From assembly GCF_022539665.2 (NCBI RefSeq), contig NC_081336.1, forward strand, positions 1 to 64,000: a stretch of 64,000 bases of DNA, written 5' to 3'. Positions 34,167 to 44,880 of the stretch are shown in pieces; within the stretch, counting starts at the first letter, position 1, and every line of letters begins with the position of its first letter. A program made the position numbers and the translations under genes. The notes under the pieces were generated by a model. The model made no database searches. It saw only the letters and a list, made by a program, of their open reading frames with translations, and was not told where the DNA came from. This DNA comes from Daphnia carinata. Lineage: Eukaryota; Arthropoda; Branchiopoda; Diplostraca; Daphniidae.

Positions 34167-34308
34167 GTGATGGCACCTTGATGGAACGTATCATTAATTT
34201 GGAACCTACCTTACCATACATAAGCTTACTGTATTTACCTTTATCTACAATTTTAACCTTGTATTTTGTTATGTGTAAAAGCAAACTATAATTTCTATAG
34301 GAAGCAAA

Positions 34309-35252
34309 ATGAAGCTTTCCCTTATCTTTCTGGCCATTTGTGTGGCTCTTTCCCAACAACAATTTTATCGTCGATGTATGATAATAGGTTATCCCTGGAT
34401 GTCGCCGTTTGTCCACTATTCAATGCTCAACGATGACGTGGTCAAATAACATTTCAACAGCTTCTTAATAATTAAACTAGTTCTGGTTCTAAATTTTATT
34501 TCCCCTATCGCAATCTTTTGTGTTCGTTACAAGCAGGATAACTCTCCATTCGTTGGCGACTACAGCAATGCTCAAGCAAGGGTTAAGGGCTACGGACCTA
34601 TGCGTCAAGATACGTCCACGGCCGAAGAAGAAATGGGACAAAATCGATTTCTGCTCAGCTCGGGCTCGTCGTCTTCCATGAGGAATCCCTTGTTGAAAAC
34701 TATCACCTTCACGATCACGTCAACTTGCACGGCATTGAGCATCACGACGTGCGTTGCCATGACCAACCTTTCGCCGAATCCAGTTGCATGCGCTGGACGA
34801 AGAAGACGGTTTGCCGAATACAACGACGAGCAAGGCGAGGACATTACAGCCCAATATCCCATTATTCCCAGTGAAGTCAGAATGTAAGTGTGTGTCAAAC
34901 TCTCCCTTAAGCCACATAGTCGTGTTAATTTTGCCAGATCGATTAAATACTGAATTGAATTCACAGTGTAATGCCAACTGCTGAGCCCAGCACAGGCCTG
35001 ACCCGCAATTCTCGTGAATTGCCATTTGGTGTATTTTCATCGATGGACGACGGTGAGGATTCGAACGGCATGGCCAGTACGGGCATGCAAAACCGTGGTA
35101 AACGTTTCTTCCAACAAATTTGGAATGGATTTGCCACTGGAGTAACAGTAACGACTTGGTCAATCACCTCGAGCACCTTAACTTCGACCCTTGTTATTCC
35201 TGGAGTTAGTACCGTCCTTCCTTGTCTACCAGCTGGTTACGGCATTTGCTAA
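34309..35252 (+). CDS. secreted protein of unrecognised family, third full member
   Basis: Exons 34309-34437, 34537-34883 and 34967-35252 give 762 nt, 253 residues; a donor three bases later would add one codon. Signal peptide MKLSLIFLAICVALS is followed by NPLLKTITFTITSTCTAL, CVAMTNL, basic site RRRR (131-134), the PSEV segment, basic site RGKR (202-205), a Ser/Thr-rich hydrophobic stretch and CLPAGYGIC at the very end. Intron phases equal those of the palindrome members. Two similar modules, each a hydrophobic TST-rich stretch followed by a Cys-Pro motif, surround the basic sites. I infer a secreted precursor cut by a furin-like protease. Function unknown. Confidence 0.75.
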
Positions 35253-35894
35253 ATTGCAGTTGGCAAACCAAGCGCTACTTTCCCTTAACCTTAAGCCACG
35301 GACATAAAGTTACCCAAGAACTTAATGGTTGTGTTTCCCATCGTAAAATGCATCCCCTGATTCAACCGATTCCCTTGAAAGCTGTGTTGCTTTTACTTTA
35401 TTTTATTTAAAACAATTATGTTTACACATTGCTGTGTATCCGTCTGTAATTAACCAGCACATAGCTTATATCCTTTCTTACCCAATAAAAAGCAGTTTCG
35501 GAGCGGTCAAAGCCAGCGAGGTTGATTGGAAGTCTTATCAAATCTATCAACTGTTTAGCTAAGACTACGATGAAGACAACCATCATCCTGCTTTCGACAC
35601 AATGGATTGGCTGGAGGCTGGCCTTATGGATGGTTGGCATCACCATTTGAAGCCCCTCCTCCCACATTCACAAGCTTACCAGCGTGAAACCATTGACTGA
35701 GAAGACACCGATTTGTTTTGCTGTGGGCGGGCTCCTCTAGTTGGTGGAAAGAAAGTCTGTATCAGCTGCCTTGTCATGGAATCAGTGCCAGCAGATATTT
35801 AGCTAGCTATTCATCAGAAATTCGTCCTCCCAGGTTAGGTTTAAGGTGGATATTCATATATTCAATTTCAATAGAACAGTTAGATCTTCTCAAA
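35253..35894. other. intergenic, no gene seen
   Basis: It holds the 3' UTR of the secreted-protein gene and the upstream region of the next A4GALT-like gene. No recognisable frame. Confidence 0.5.
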
Positions 35895-36997
35895 ATGCGA
35901 CTACCAGGAGCAATATCGAAAAGAAAAATCCAACAGCGATTCCTATTGGCATTAATTATTCTAACTTTAGGAGTCATGGCACTTCTTAGTTCGTTTCAGC
36001 ATAACGGTAACAAACAATTTTACAATAAAAATTAAACATTTTTCATTTTTTTTTCATAGGTGAAACTAATCCTGAAAGCATCACGTCGTTACATGAACCC
36101 ATTGGTAAATTCAACGGTTTAAATATTTTCTTTATTGAGACATCCGGTCGATCGTGTCTTACTGCACGTCAGGCGTGTGGAGTAGAATCTGCTGCCAGGG
36201 CCAATCCTCACGCCAGCGTGACACTGTACATGGAGAAGACGCCAATTGCGAATCTCTCCAGAAACAAGAGCGATAACGACGAAGTTAATTGCGCTATCAC
36301 TAAATTTCTGCTGCGGCGAATCGAAAACGTGCGTATCTTGCGGCAAAATTTGCTTGATCATTTGGAAGATACGCCGCTATGGGAGTTCTACCGCAGCGGA
36401 TTGTTGAACAAATCAACCACTCCGCTTGTTCACAGGAGTGATGCGATCCGAGTGGCCCTACTTTGGAAGAATGGAGGCATTTATCTTGACCTGGATTGCA
36501 TAGTGATGCGTCCGCTGGACAGTCTGAACAACACGGTCGGCACTGTTAGGGATTTCATACCCAACTGGATCGAAAACGGCGTCATGGCTTTCTCTGCCGG
36601 ACATCCATTTCTCCATTTCTTGATGAAATCTATGAGTTTGGCGTTCCGGCCAGACAATTACCTGAGTCTTGGTCCGTCTGCAGTAACTGAAGCCATACTC
36701 GATTTTTGCGATCGGGACGAATTGCCAGCAAGCACTTTGTTATTCTGTTCGCGGAATTCCTCTCTCTTCATCCAACCACCTGATGCCTTCTACGCCATCG
36801 GCAGTGGAAGAGCGGATGTATTCTATCAGCCAAAAACCGATTTGGCCGATTGGAACAAACTGAAACATAGCTTCCTGTCTCACATATACGATTCCGGTAG
36901 TGGCCGGCCAGTTCCACCCACCTCTTTGTACGCCCAGCTTGCTAGAGATTACTGCCCATTTACGTACAGAACGAGTGAAATTAATGGCAGCTTCTAA
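35895..36997 (+). CDS. A4GALT-like glycosyltransferase (GT32 type), intact
   Basis: Exons 35895-36006 and 36060-36997, 53-bp GT-AG intron, 1050 nt, 349 residues. The signal anchor is near residues 15-31 (FLLALIILTLGVMALL). NIFFIETSG and QACGVESAARANP start the lumenal domain. HRSDAIRVALLWKNGGIYLDLDCIVMRPLD contains the sugar-DxD motif at 181-183. LGPSAVTEAIL and LYAQLARDYCPFTY are typical C-terminal elements. Human A4GALT makes Gb3; invertebrate relatives extend glycolipids or N-glycans in alpha-1,4 linkage. The tail is in frame here, unlike the paralogue at 7602-8723. I am confident of the family; acceptor specificity is unknown. Confidence 0.88.
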
Positions 36998-38204
36998 TAC
37001 GATGCCATTTACAGATTTGTGTCGAAACATTTTAGTACATGTCCGATCATTGTTCTACGAAGTTTACGATCGATCACACGAAAAGAGCTTAGATAGATAC
37101 TTTTCCTGTAACCCGGTGTCAAAAGTTCGCACTGTCACATTAAATAATATCTTGACACTGGAGTGTAGTGCGTGCAATTTTAAGAAAAAAAAAAACAACA
37201 GTTAGTCCAAGAAAGTTTTCCTTGGCGTACGCACCACGTACTTCACGTGTGCAAGCAAAGCAATGCCATCGGCCAATCTCCTGGCTAGTTTATTATTATG
37301 TAATTATTTATTATTAATTCTAAATTTAGTTTAAAATACATGATTTCTATTCAGAGTTGAGCAAAAATCACAAAAATCATGTTTGTTTTCACGTTGCCCT
37401 CTAGAATGTAATGTAAACGTGGAAGACGAAGGAACAACGGATAATAAAATGTTGGCCCGCCAACAGCACGTTGGTTCCATTTTTTTATCAATAACGGCTG
37501 TTTTAATAAAAAACGAACGTTTTCTCCAAAATTGGCGTTTAATTTTGAGCATAACAAGTCATTTATAACAAATTCCAAAAGATTTATTGTTTCGCACAAA
37601 TAAAAAAAAATGTGAGAAATCTCCATTATTTTTTTTCTTTTAAACGCTGACTATCTATGGATAACTACACAGTATACATGATTTAATTTAAAATTCAACG
37701 AGGATCACGAAAATTTAAATCGTTTTTACGTGCGCCTAATAGTTTTTGAATTACCATCAGAGGGCACACTAGGTGTTTGTTTGTCAATATTGTCTGCTAG
37801 CGAAACTACGGGGAACTTATGACGTTGGGCGGAGTGGAGTTGTAAGGATTTTAAACTTTTTATTTTTGAAACTGATTATTGTCTGCCATTTTCCTACGCG
37901 TAGTTCATCACGTATACTTCATAGATTAATTTAGATTTTAGTGCTTATCGTACCCTTTGAACCATCGATAGACAGTTTGTGTTATCATATTGTATATCTG
38001 TCAGTTGTCTACTACGTCGTTTGATTTTACCCAGACATCTGTTGCCATTTTTAAGGTTTGGCATCAACCATCCTGTTACCAAAACTTGCCAGGAAAACGT
38101 TTCTCTCGCAGAAGTTATAGTAAGTGATCTTTTCATCTAGGATTTTCAAATAAATTAAGAAATCTTAACTAGGTTAAACAAGCCTTAGCAGTAAGTGAGA
38201 AACT
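36998..38204. other. intergenic, AT-rich, no gene seen
   Basis: The segment CGAGGATCACGAAAAT near 37699 resembles the arm of the foldback element at 43751-43941. No gene is recognised on either strand. Confidence 0.5.
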
Positions 38205-39577
38205 ATGGCTGAAACAAGGTTGAAAACAGTCCTTGGACATATGAATGGTCATGTAAATGGATTCCAACAGGTACTTTTGGTTTTATTCCCATGGTAGATT
38301 TTGAGAGAGCTTAACTTTTGTTTTGTCACAGGGATCCGTGAATGGTCATTCCAGATTCCGGTACACATTAGACAATCCCCTATTGTCACTGGAACAGAGA
38401 CAGTTTTATGAGGACAATGGGTTTCTTGTGGTTCCCCGTCTTGTTAGTTCACAGCTTTTAGATGCTTGCAAAGAAAGATTTCTTGCCTTGTGTGATCGCC
38501 GCTTGCCATGGAATGGAATCACCATGATGAAAGACATCTCTTTGGCCAAAAGTAGCACAGTAACTGGTGAACGCCTATACAACAAAGCTCAAGATTTTGT
38601 GTATGATGATGTTCTCTTCCAGTATTGCCTTTACCCACCAGTAAGTTGGAAAATTTCTTTCACCTAATTTCCACATTTAAAACAAAAGTTTTTGTATTTT
38701 GCACCCAATTGTAGGTTTTAGACCATGTTGAGTGCTTCATTGGACCCAATATTCGTGCCATGCATACGATGCTGATTAATAAGCCACCGGATACGGGTAC
38801 CCAAACATCTCGCCATCCTCTTCATCAGGTAAGCTGTCTCTCGGGCAATAAAATTGTTCCTCCTTATTCGCATTATTTTGGCACAGGATTTGCATTATTT
38901 CCCCTTCCGTCCTGCGGATCGCATCGTTTGCTCTTGGACAGCGATGGAACGCATCACACCTGACAACGGATGCCTGATTGTCTTGCCCGGCACTCATAAA
39001 GGAGTTCTTCACCAACACGACTATCCTGATTGGGAGAAAGGTGTCAACAAGATGTATCATGGAGTTCGTGGATATGACAATCACCCAGTTGTCGAATTGC
39101 CGATGGAAAAAGGTAACAAACGAACAAAAATAGGAAATAAGACAGAAAACATTAAATAAATTTTTTCACAGGTGATACTGTGTTTTTCCATCCTATTCTA
39201 ATTCACGGATCGGGAATGAATAGAACCAACGGATTCCGCAAAGCCATTTCGTGTCATTACAGGTAAAATTTTTCAATATACGAAGACATTCAGGTATGAA
39301 TACATTCGTTCTATGAAATTTTAGCTCGGCTGACATGGAATACATTGACATACGCGGTACCTCGCAGGAGAACATTGCTAAAGAAGTGGAGGAAATTGCC
39401 AAGCGTCGGGGCATGGAGCTCGAATTCCAGGCAAAGAAAAATCTCTCTATTTTCTTTTTTTTTGTACGAACTACCATAGAAATGCTAATTTTCTTGTGTA
39501 TTAATTCCGCATTTTAGGACATTTGGCGTTTCCGTAGCCGCCTCTGTCGTGGCCGTGACCCAATGCCGGTAGCTTAA
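38205..39577 (+). CDS. PHYH: phytanoyl-CoA 2-hydroxylase (peroxisomal)
   Basis: PHYH hydroxylates phytanoyl-CoA at C2 using Fe(II) and 2-oxoglutarate, the first step of peroxisomal alpha-oxidation. Seven exons (38205-38270, 38332-38640, 38715-38828, 38887-39112, 39172-39262, 39325-39430, 39518-39577) join to 972 nt, 323 residues. RLKTVLGHM near the N-terminus (residues 5-13) fits the PTS2 peroxisomal signal. [24 protein letters not shown] opens the fold (as YTLDN, EQRQFYE). HQD (162-164) and H250 supply the iron ligands, and R261, 11 residues later, the 2-oxoglutarate anchor. The C-terminus is [18 protein letters not shown]. The last intron begins with GC, not GT. All motifs are intact. Confidence 0.93.
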
Positions 39578-40289
39578 GTAGACTACCAAATGATTTCCTT
39601 TTTTTTTCGTATGCCAAATTAATCCGAAACATTGCAAACTAATGGGGATTTTTTTCCATATCATATACATATTCTCTGGGGACTGCACGCGGACATATGT
39701 TGTTATCGTAATAATTTCGATAACAAGATATGCCGCCATATCATGTATCCGTTACGAAAGGTTGCAAGGACCGTTAACTCAATTCCAATGTCCTTCAATG
39801 TTCACTGTTGCTGATATGGAATTGAAAGTATTGGTTGACATAAAGTTTGATGAAATGGCAGGATTGTTAACAGAATGCCTTCTGGGGAAAACACATACTA
39901 CAGCTATGTGAGTTGGAATTAAGTAACGAAAGACTCGTAAACCAAACTAGCCAGAAGCAAGCTAACTTGTATTAAATGATATTTGCTACTGACGGTCATT
40001 TCAGAGAAATCAGAATAGCTAATTTATGGAATGCAGTTATTAGTTTCAGGACTACGAAAAGTACCTAGCGCTTGAATCCTAGTCGTGGACGGCACGTTAC
40101 TGTGCGAAATACTGAAAATCAATTCGTCAAAGTATCGTGTGTTAGGTGAGATTTGGTAAGTATTTAAATTAGTTGATTATTCAAAAACCGTAAACTCTAC
40201 GTAAAAAAAAATTCCATTTTCGTGTTCCTTGTTTAATTTTGAATCAGAATCATCTATAGTTGGCTAGATTTAATGATATTTTTTAATAG
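39578..40289. other. intergenic / PHYH 3' region, no gene seen
   Basis: Short open frames only. An 89-codon frame (39642-39911) overlaps a likely 3' UTR and has no recognisable content. Confidence 0.45.
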
Positions 40290-40975
40290 GAAAAAATTTT
40301 AAGCCCGACAATATAAGCCCGGCCTTATTTTTTAACCCTATTTTTTACTATTTTTTACGTTTTATTCATAAAATATGAGTTCCACGAGAAAACAACCCTT
40401 ATATCCGTGATGCCCGTTCAATTCTGCATAGAAATGATGTATTTAAAGCGAAATCTAAAATTTTGCTTTCCCACTTTTGTCAAAATCGGAAAAAATCGAA
40501 ATCTCTCGGAATGCGAAGAAAATCCCAAAGTATAACCCAATTTTAACGCTGATTCAGAAAAAGCCATTTGTTTTTTTGTCATGCAAGCCGTTTTTGAGAT
40601 AATCGTCATTTAAAGATAAAGTCGGGCTTATTTTTTTAGACCCAACTTCAGCTTTTTTTACGTCTTATTCAGAAACTGTGAATCCCACGAGAAAACAACC
40701 CTCATATTCGTGATTCCCGTTCAATTCTGCATCAGAAACATGTATTTAAAGCGAAATCTAAAATTTTGCCAAAATTGAAAAAGTAAGAAGGCTATAGCCT
40801 TCTCACTTTTCCAATTTTCTTCAAATCCTAGATTTCATTAAAAATACATTATTCCGATTCGAAATTGATCGCTGATCACGAAAATGGGGTATATTTTTAG
40901 ACTAGGCTTTTACTTTTTGAATTAACCGTAAAAAACAGAAAGTCGGGCTTATTTAGTCGGGCTTAAAAAAATTTT
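40290..40975. repeat. repeat cluster with TCGGGCTTA motifs
   Basis: Two units of about 0.3 kb share the string CACGAGAAAACAACCCT and a following segment ending AAAGCGAAATCTAAAATTTTG (near 40384-40465 and 40687-40770). The motif AAGTCGGGCTTA or its complement recurs at about 40303, 40620 and 40941-40968, and also in the palindrome spacer. It is non-coding and likely of transposon origin. Confidence 0.6.
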
Positions 40976-40977
40976 CC

Positions 40978-41310
40978 GTCAGCGTATGCAGAGAATTAAC
41001 TAGAAACGTGACCGGTAGATGGCGATACAAGTAAAACAGAAAATGGACAGTATTTTTTATTTTTATTTTGGGTAAGACGTATTGCCAAACACTGGTGCTG
41101 ATACTTTTTCTTATCACAACCGCTCGTTTCAGCTGTTCCAAGTATTTAAGCATTACTTATGCAAGTATTTAGAGAGGGCTGCCCATTACAAAAGAAGATC
41201 ACGGTATGTTATGAAATAAATAGATTTTTAAAGAAAGAAAACTTTTAACCTCTCCTGTTCCTCATAGATGCTGTGATGGTATGTTTGCAAAACTGGAAAA
41301 AATTCTGTGC
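40978..41310 (+). repeat. dispersed repeat, copy 1
   Basis: GCAGAGAATTAACTAGAAA, a GTAGATGGCGATA motif and a TTTTATTTTTATTTTGGGTA tract lead into a segment (GTTTCAGCTGTTCCAAG to CTATGGTGGCC) that recurs at 50390-50600. The first half also occurs at 44750-44870. An intron-like gap (GTATGTTATG to CTCATAG) in both copies suggests descent from a gene, but I cannot name it. Confidence 0.55.
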
Positions 41311-42267
41311 TATGGTGGCCTTAAATATGTGCTCAACATTTTGAAAAATGTGAACAGCAAAACCAGTTGGTCAGAATTTCAAACGTCAAAAGTACTTATT
41401 TCTGGAAAATCAGTTAATCTACATCCTGATTTTCTGCTGTTCCATCAGTCACTATGCAGTGTGTTTGGACAACCTAAGCATTCTTGAATCAGACTGCTTC
41501 AGTTTATATCGAAGATGTATTGCTGTCATGCCCGGTGACCAACTTCACAGGACTATGTTGTAAGTTAGCATCACTTTACAAAGCCAAATAGGTGTCACAA
41601 AATGCAATTTTGTAAATTTTTTATACAGAATTATTTTACTGCTTTGTTTTTTGTTGTACATTGTACAGCGAATTTAGATTACATGCCTAGTATGAAAGAG
41701 ATCAAGTATATTACCGAAATTGGCAATCTCAATTCGCGACTTCCGAACTCATCCTCAGTCTGGCATTCTGATGCAGGGATCCTGAAAGAAGTTGGAACGT
41801 TTTGAACCGTCTCAACCAATAAGTCTGTTTCTTTTTTTTGTGCCTGGTAACCCATGATTATAACTAATTAAAATGCCATTTGTTGTGTTATTTGCATAGG
41901 TATTAGAAAATAGTTAGTCGCTTAATGACTAGTTTCTTCGCCGCCCGTCAACTTACCATCCAAGCAAGCGCTATGTCTGTCAAACCATTAGCTGAATACA
42001 GTTAATACCAGTAGTTCACCAAAACAAGAGGTAAAGAAGGATTGCACCGATCCTTGTTGAATATATATTGATAGGCAAACGTTTAAAAATTAAATCATGT
42101 TTCGTTTTCTTTAAATAGGTTAAGAATCATATTGAATCCAAAGAGGTATCTAGTCGAACCAAATTTCGTAATGATAACGGTTGGAAGCCCGAAGGAATTT
42201 TTGAAAAATGATTCCTGCCCATTATCTTCAGTCGTTGCTGCGGCCCGAAAACAAAGTATTAAAATTT
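41311..42267. other. no recognised gene; unassigned frames
   Basis: A frame at 41281-41487 (MFAKLEKILCYGGLKYVLNI start) continues beyond the repeat. It might be part of an exon of an unknown gene. A second frame at 41602-41805 is equally unrecognised. Confidence 0.35.
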
Positions 42268-43055
42268 ATATAAATTGAAGTGCATATCTGGGCTCCCTTC
42301 TTTTCTGTGGCCCCGTTTCCCTTAAATTTTTAATAAGCCCGTAGGGGGTCATGCCCCTACTGTGATCAGCAGTAAACGGTTGTGAGTGCGCTGTCTGGAA
42401 AGGGGACGTGGATGTCCTCATGGTCCGATGATATCATTGGAGGGCTGTGGGGCTACCCAAAAATCCGAATTAACAGTTAATCGCTCACGTAAAAGCTTGT
42501 CCGCGACCTTCGCTCTTCTTCCGGCTTCTCTTAGCCACGCACCGGGTAATCTCCCCGGTGAGTCAACTGAGGTAGTGTCTCCCCCTACCTTGGTTGACAG
42601 CAACTTTGAAATCGGCTATTTTGCCCTTTCAAAGTTGCAAAGTCTTTAAATTGTGCAGAAAATTGTCAATACAAATTCTTTAAAAAAAAATTTACAAAAT
42701 TTGTCTTTTTTACTGCCGTGCATTTTTCACTATTGTGAACATTGCCTTATTTATGTTGTTACGTCTTTTTTCATTGACGTACATGTTTTTCAATTTTCGC
42801 TGTTCCCAATTATGAGCGAATATTTCGTTGTTAGACGACTTCATTGTTTATGGAACGATGCACTGTAATCTCACTTCATGGAGATTCTAGATCTTTTAGT
42901 GCATTAATGATATTGAATTGTATACATGCATTGTATATCTAATTTGACATTTTGAGTTATATATATTGATTTAATTTCATTTTGACTCTTTAGGGGATTG
43001 AACCCTTGATTTCCGGCGTGCGACGCCGATGCTCAACCATACAGCCATGAGTCTT
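42268..43055 (+). repeat. structured repeat, copy A, with antisense tRNA-like tail
   Basis: It shares about 370 bp with copies at 46940-47400 (plus) and 48640-48180 (minus). Three hairpins are evident: GTAGGGG/CCCCTAC (42341-42360), CACCGGG/CCCGGTG (42540-42560) and GTCAAC/GTTGAC enclosing GGTAG/CTACC (42562-42598). An AT-rich tail and a minus-strand tRNA-like sequence (42990-43052) follow. No coding frame is conserved between copies. Confidence 0.7.
42985..43052 (-). other. tRNA-like sequence 1 (A and B boxes)
   Basis: On the minus strand, TGGCTGTATGGTTGAGCATC matches the A-box/D-arm and GGTTCAATCC the B-box/T-arm. The anticodon stem is TCGGC/GCCGG around loop GTCGCAC. The acceptor ends pair only over GACTC/GAGTC. 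I read it as a tRNA-derived repeat head or pseudogene, not a working tRNA. Confidence 0.6.
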
Positions 43056-43244
43056 GTAAATTGCTTAACTATTTTTCCATGTCTTTTGAAGGAAACCTAT
43101 TTGCACTTGTAATAATATTGTTGTGCGTCCCAACGCAATTAATATTCCCGTCTCGGAATGTCACCTATAAATACAATACAGTGATTAATTTTTTGTACAA
43201 AGAAATATTGTCCACAAAGGGGACAGTAACTCAATCCTCTGGCA

Positions 43245-43316
43245 CAGAGTGTCCAGATGGGACTCGAACTCTTGACTTTCGATTCCCGTAGTCAGACGCT
43301 CTACCACAAGGCTATT
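43245..43316 (-). other. tRNA-like sequence 2 (A and B boxes)
   Basis: The minus strand has TAGCCTTGTGGTAGAGCGTC (A-box) and GAGTTCGAGTCCC (B-box) at tRNA spacing. The acceptor stem does not close. It lies about 200 bp beyond tRNA-like sequence 1, in the same orientation. Confidence 0.55.
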
Positions 43317-43750
43317 AGTATTACGAAACTTCCGTAGCGTGCTAATACGCTACAGCGTAACGTAAAATAAGAAAAAGACAGGCTTATTTTTAAACCTGAC
43401 TGTACATCAGATGGCCGTGCATGATAAGGTTATAATAATAGTATGTGGTATATCTTCAAGCTATTATCTATATTTACCAGGTATACCTTCCAATTAGCGT
43501 GATACATAATGCTAGTAGTCTCTGTTAACGAAGTAGTGTCATAAGTATATCAATCAACCAGCAGTAAAATAACAAAACAAGCACGAAAGAAGCCACCACA
43601 CCATTTCATATATGATCAAAATGCTTAAAATGTTTGGTATATTAATATTCATTTTGTAGTTTTTGCGAAGTTGAAAAAAAAAATTACCGGAAGTGACCGG
43701 AAGTAGACTATATCTCCAGAAATACTGGGCCCACAACAAAACGAATATGA

Positions 43751-43941
43751 TTTTCGTGATCCTCGTGAAATTTAAGGTGTGTCTGACCTATTTTGAACTG
43801 TTTTTGGCGAAAAGTCCAATTTGGCCAAAATCGCGATTTTCCCTGAACTATAGTTCAGGGAAATTTGCGATTTTTGACGATTTTCGGGTATTTCCTACTG
43901 ACACATGGATTCGACCCCAAATTTCACGAGGATTACGAAAA
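43751..43941. mobile_element. foldback element (MITE-like)
   Basis: The outer arms TTTTCGTGATCCTCGTGAAA and its near-complement (43919-43941) enclose a perfect 20-bp palindrome, CCCTGAACTATAGTTCAGGG, at 43841-43860. Flanking TCGCGATTTT and AAATTTGCGA add to the pairing. Most of the 190 bp could fold into one hairpin. No protein-coding capacity. Confidence 0.6.
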
Positions 43942-43974
43942 TGTGGTTCTTTTTTCATTCAGACCAACAGATAG

Positions 43975-44744
43975 TGAGTTATTAGGCATTTTCAAACCGG
44001 AAGTTGTACTGAAAGTTAAAATTTAGAAAATTTAAAAAATGAACTATGTTCTCCTTCACAACTTACAAATGATCTGCGTAGTTTCAAACGTAAACTATAG
44101 TAAATTAACATAACATGGACTTTCAAAGTTCGTAAAGTTCAGTTTTCAGGTACGACCTGTATACCACTTCAAAGCACTACCACATACATAATAAGCGACG
44201 CAAATGTTTCAAAACCATTCCCTTAATTTGATAGCCATCAGAATTAATGTGATAGTGGAACAGATATGGTTATTACTGGAAAAAGTAAACGGGAGATCCA
44301 ATTCTTGCGGAATATTGATAGCAAATAGCACATTTTGTTAGAAATTCTTGAAGATTTTATTTCAGTAAAAAAATCTTCTGTTACAGACTGTGAATATTTT
44401 GTTGCATTGAGATATGAATGCTACCATGCTTATAACAATGGCTTTATCCATAATGATACAACATGAGACCTGGTTTTCCAAAAGTACGTTAATATTACCT
44501 TGTTCTATGCCCAACAGCTTACGTTTTGTGTTGGTAACGAAGCAGCGTAAAATTTGCACATCAATAATAGGGGTGGAGGTAAAAACAACAAGATATTCCG
44601 ACGAACTAAACTCAAACACACGCTTCCAACGTAACAACAAAGTAAACAATGAGAATCACATGTCAAAAAATAGTTTTTATTTCAGCCGCTAGAGGCTGGT
44701 GAACTTGCAGCGCCGTCCGATGGAAATTATTTTTGGCCAGCTTT
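43975..44744. other. no recognised gene
   Basis: It has overlapping 92-95 codon open frames on both strands (44362-44692) without known motifs. Confidence 0.4.
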
Positions 44745-44880
44745 TCGGTCAGTGTACGCAGAGAATTAACTAGAAATGTGACCGTTAGATGGCGATAGCC
44801 GTAAACCGAAAAAAGGCCAATATTTTTATTTTTATTTTGGGTATAACGGATTGCCATATTGCCATACCTTCGGATCTTCC
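44745..44880 (+). repeat. dispersed repeat, copy 2 (partial)
   Basis: It shares GCAGAGAATTAACTAGAAA, GTTAGATGGCGATA and the TTTTATTTTTATTTTGGGTA tract with 40978-41090, then ATAACGGATTGCCATA, which is the unit of the minisatellite at 50285. Confidence 0.6.

Noticed and set aside
34605-35176. Minus-strand open frames across the third secreted-protein gene
   Set aside because: They overlap its exons in antisense and have no recognisable features.
42400-42460. Hammerhead ribozyme core in the structured repeat
   Set aside because: CCGATGATG resembles part of the core, but the CTGATGA and GAAA elements are not both present in any copy.
42985-43052. Functional tRNA gene
   Set aside because: A and B boxes are present but the acceptor stem is too short and the sequence is tied to a repeat; more likely tRNA-derived.
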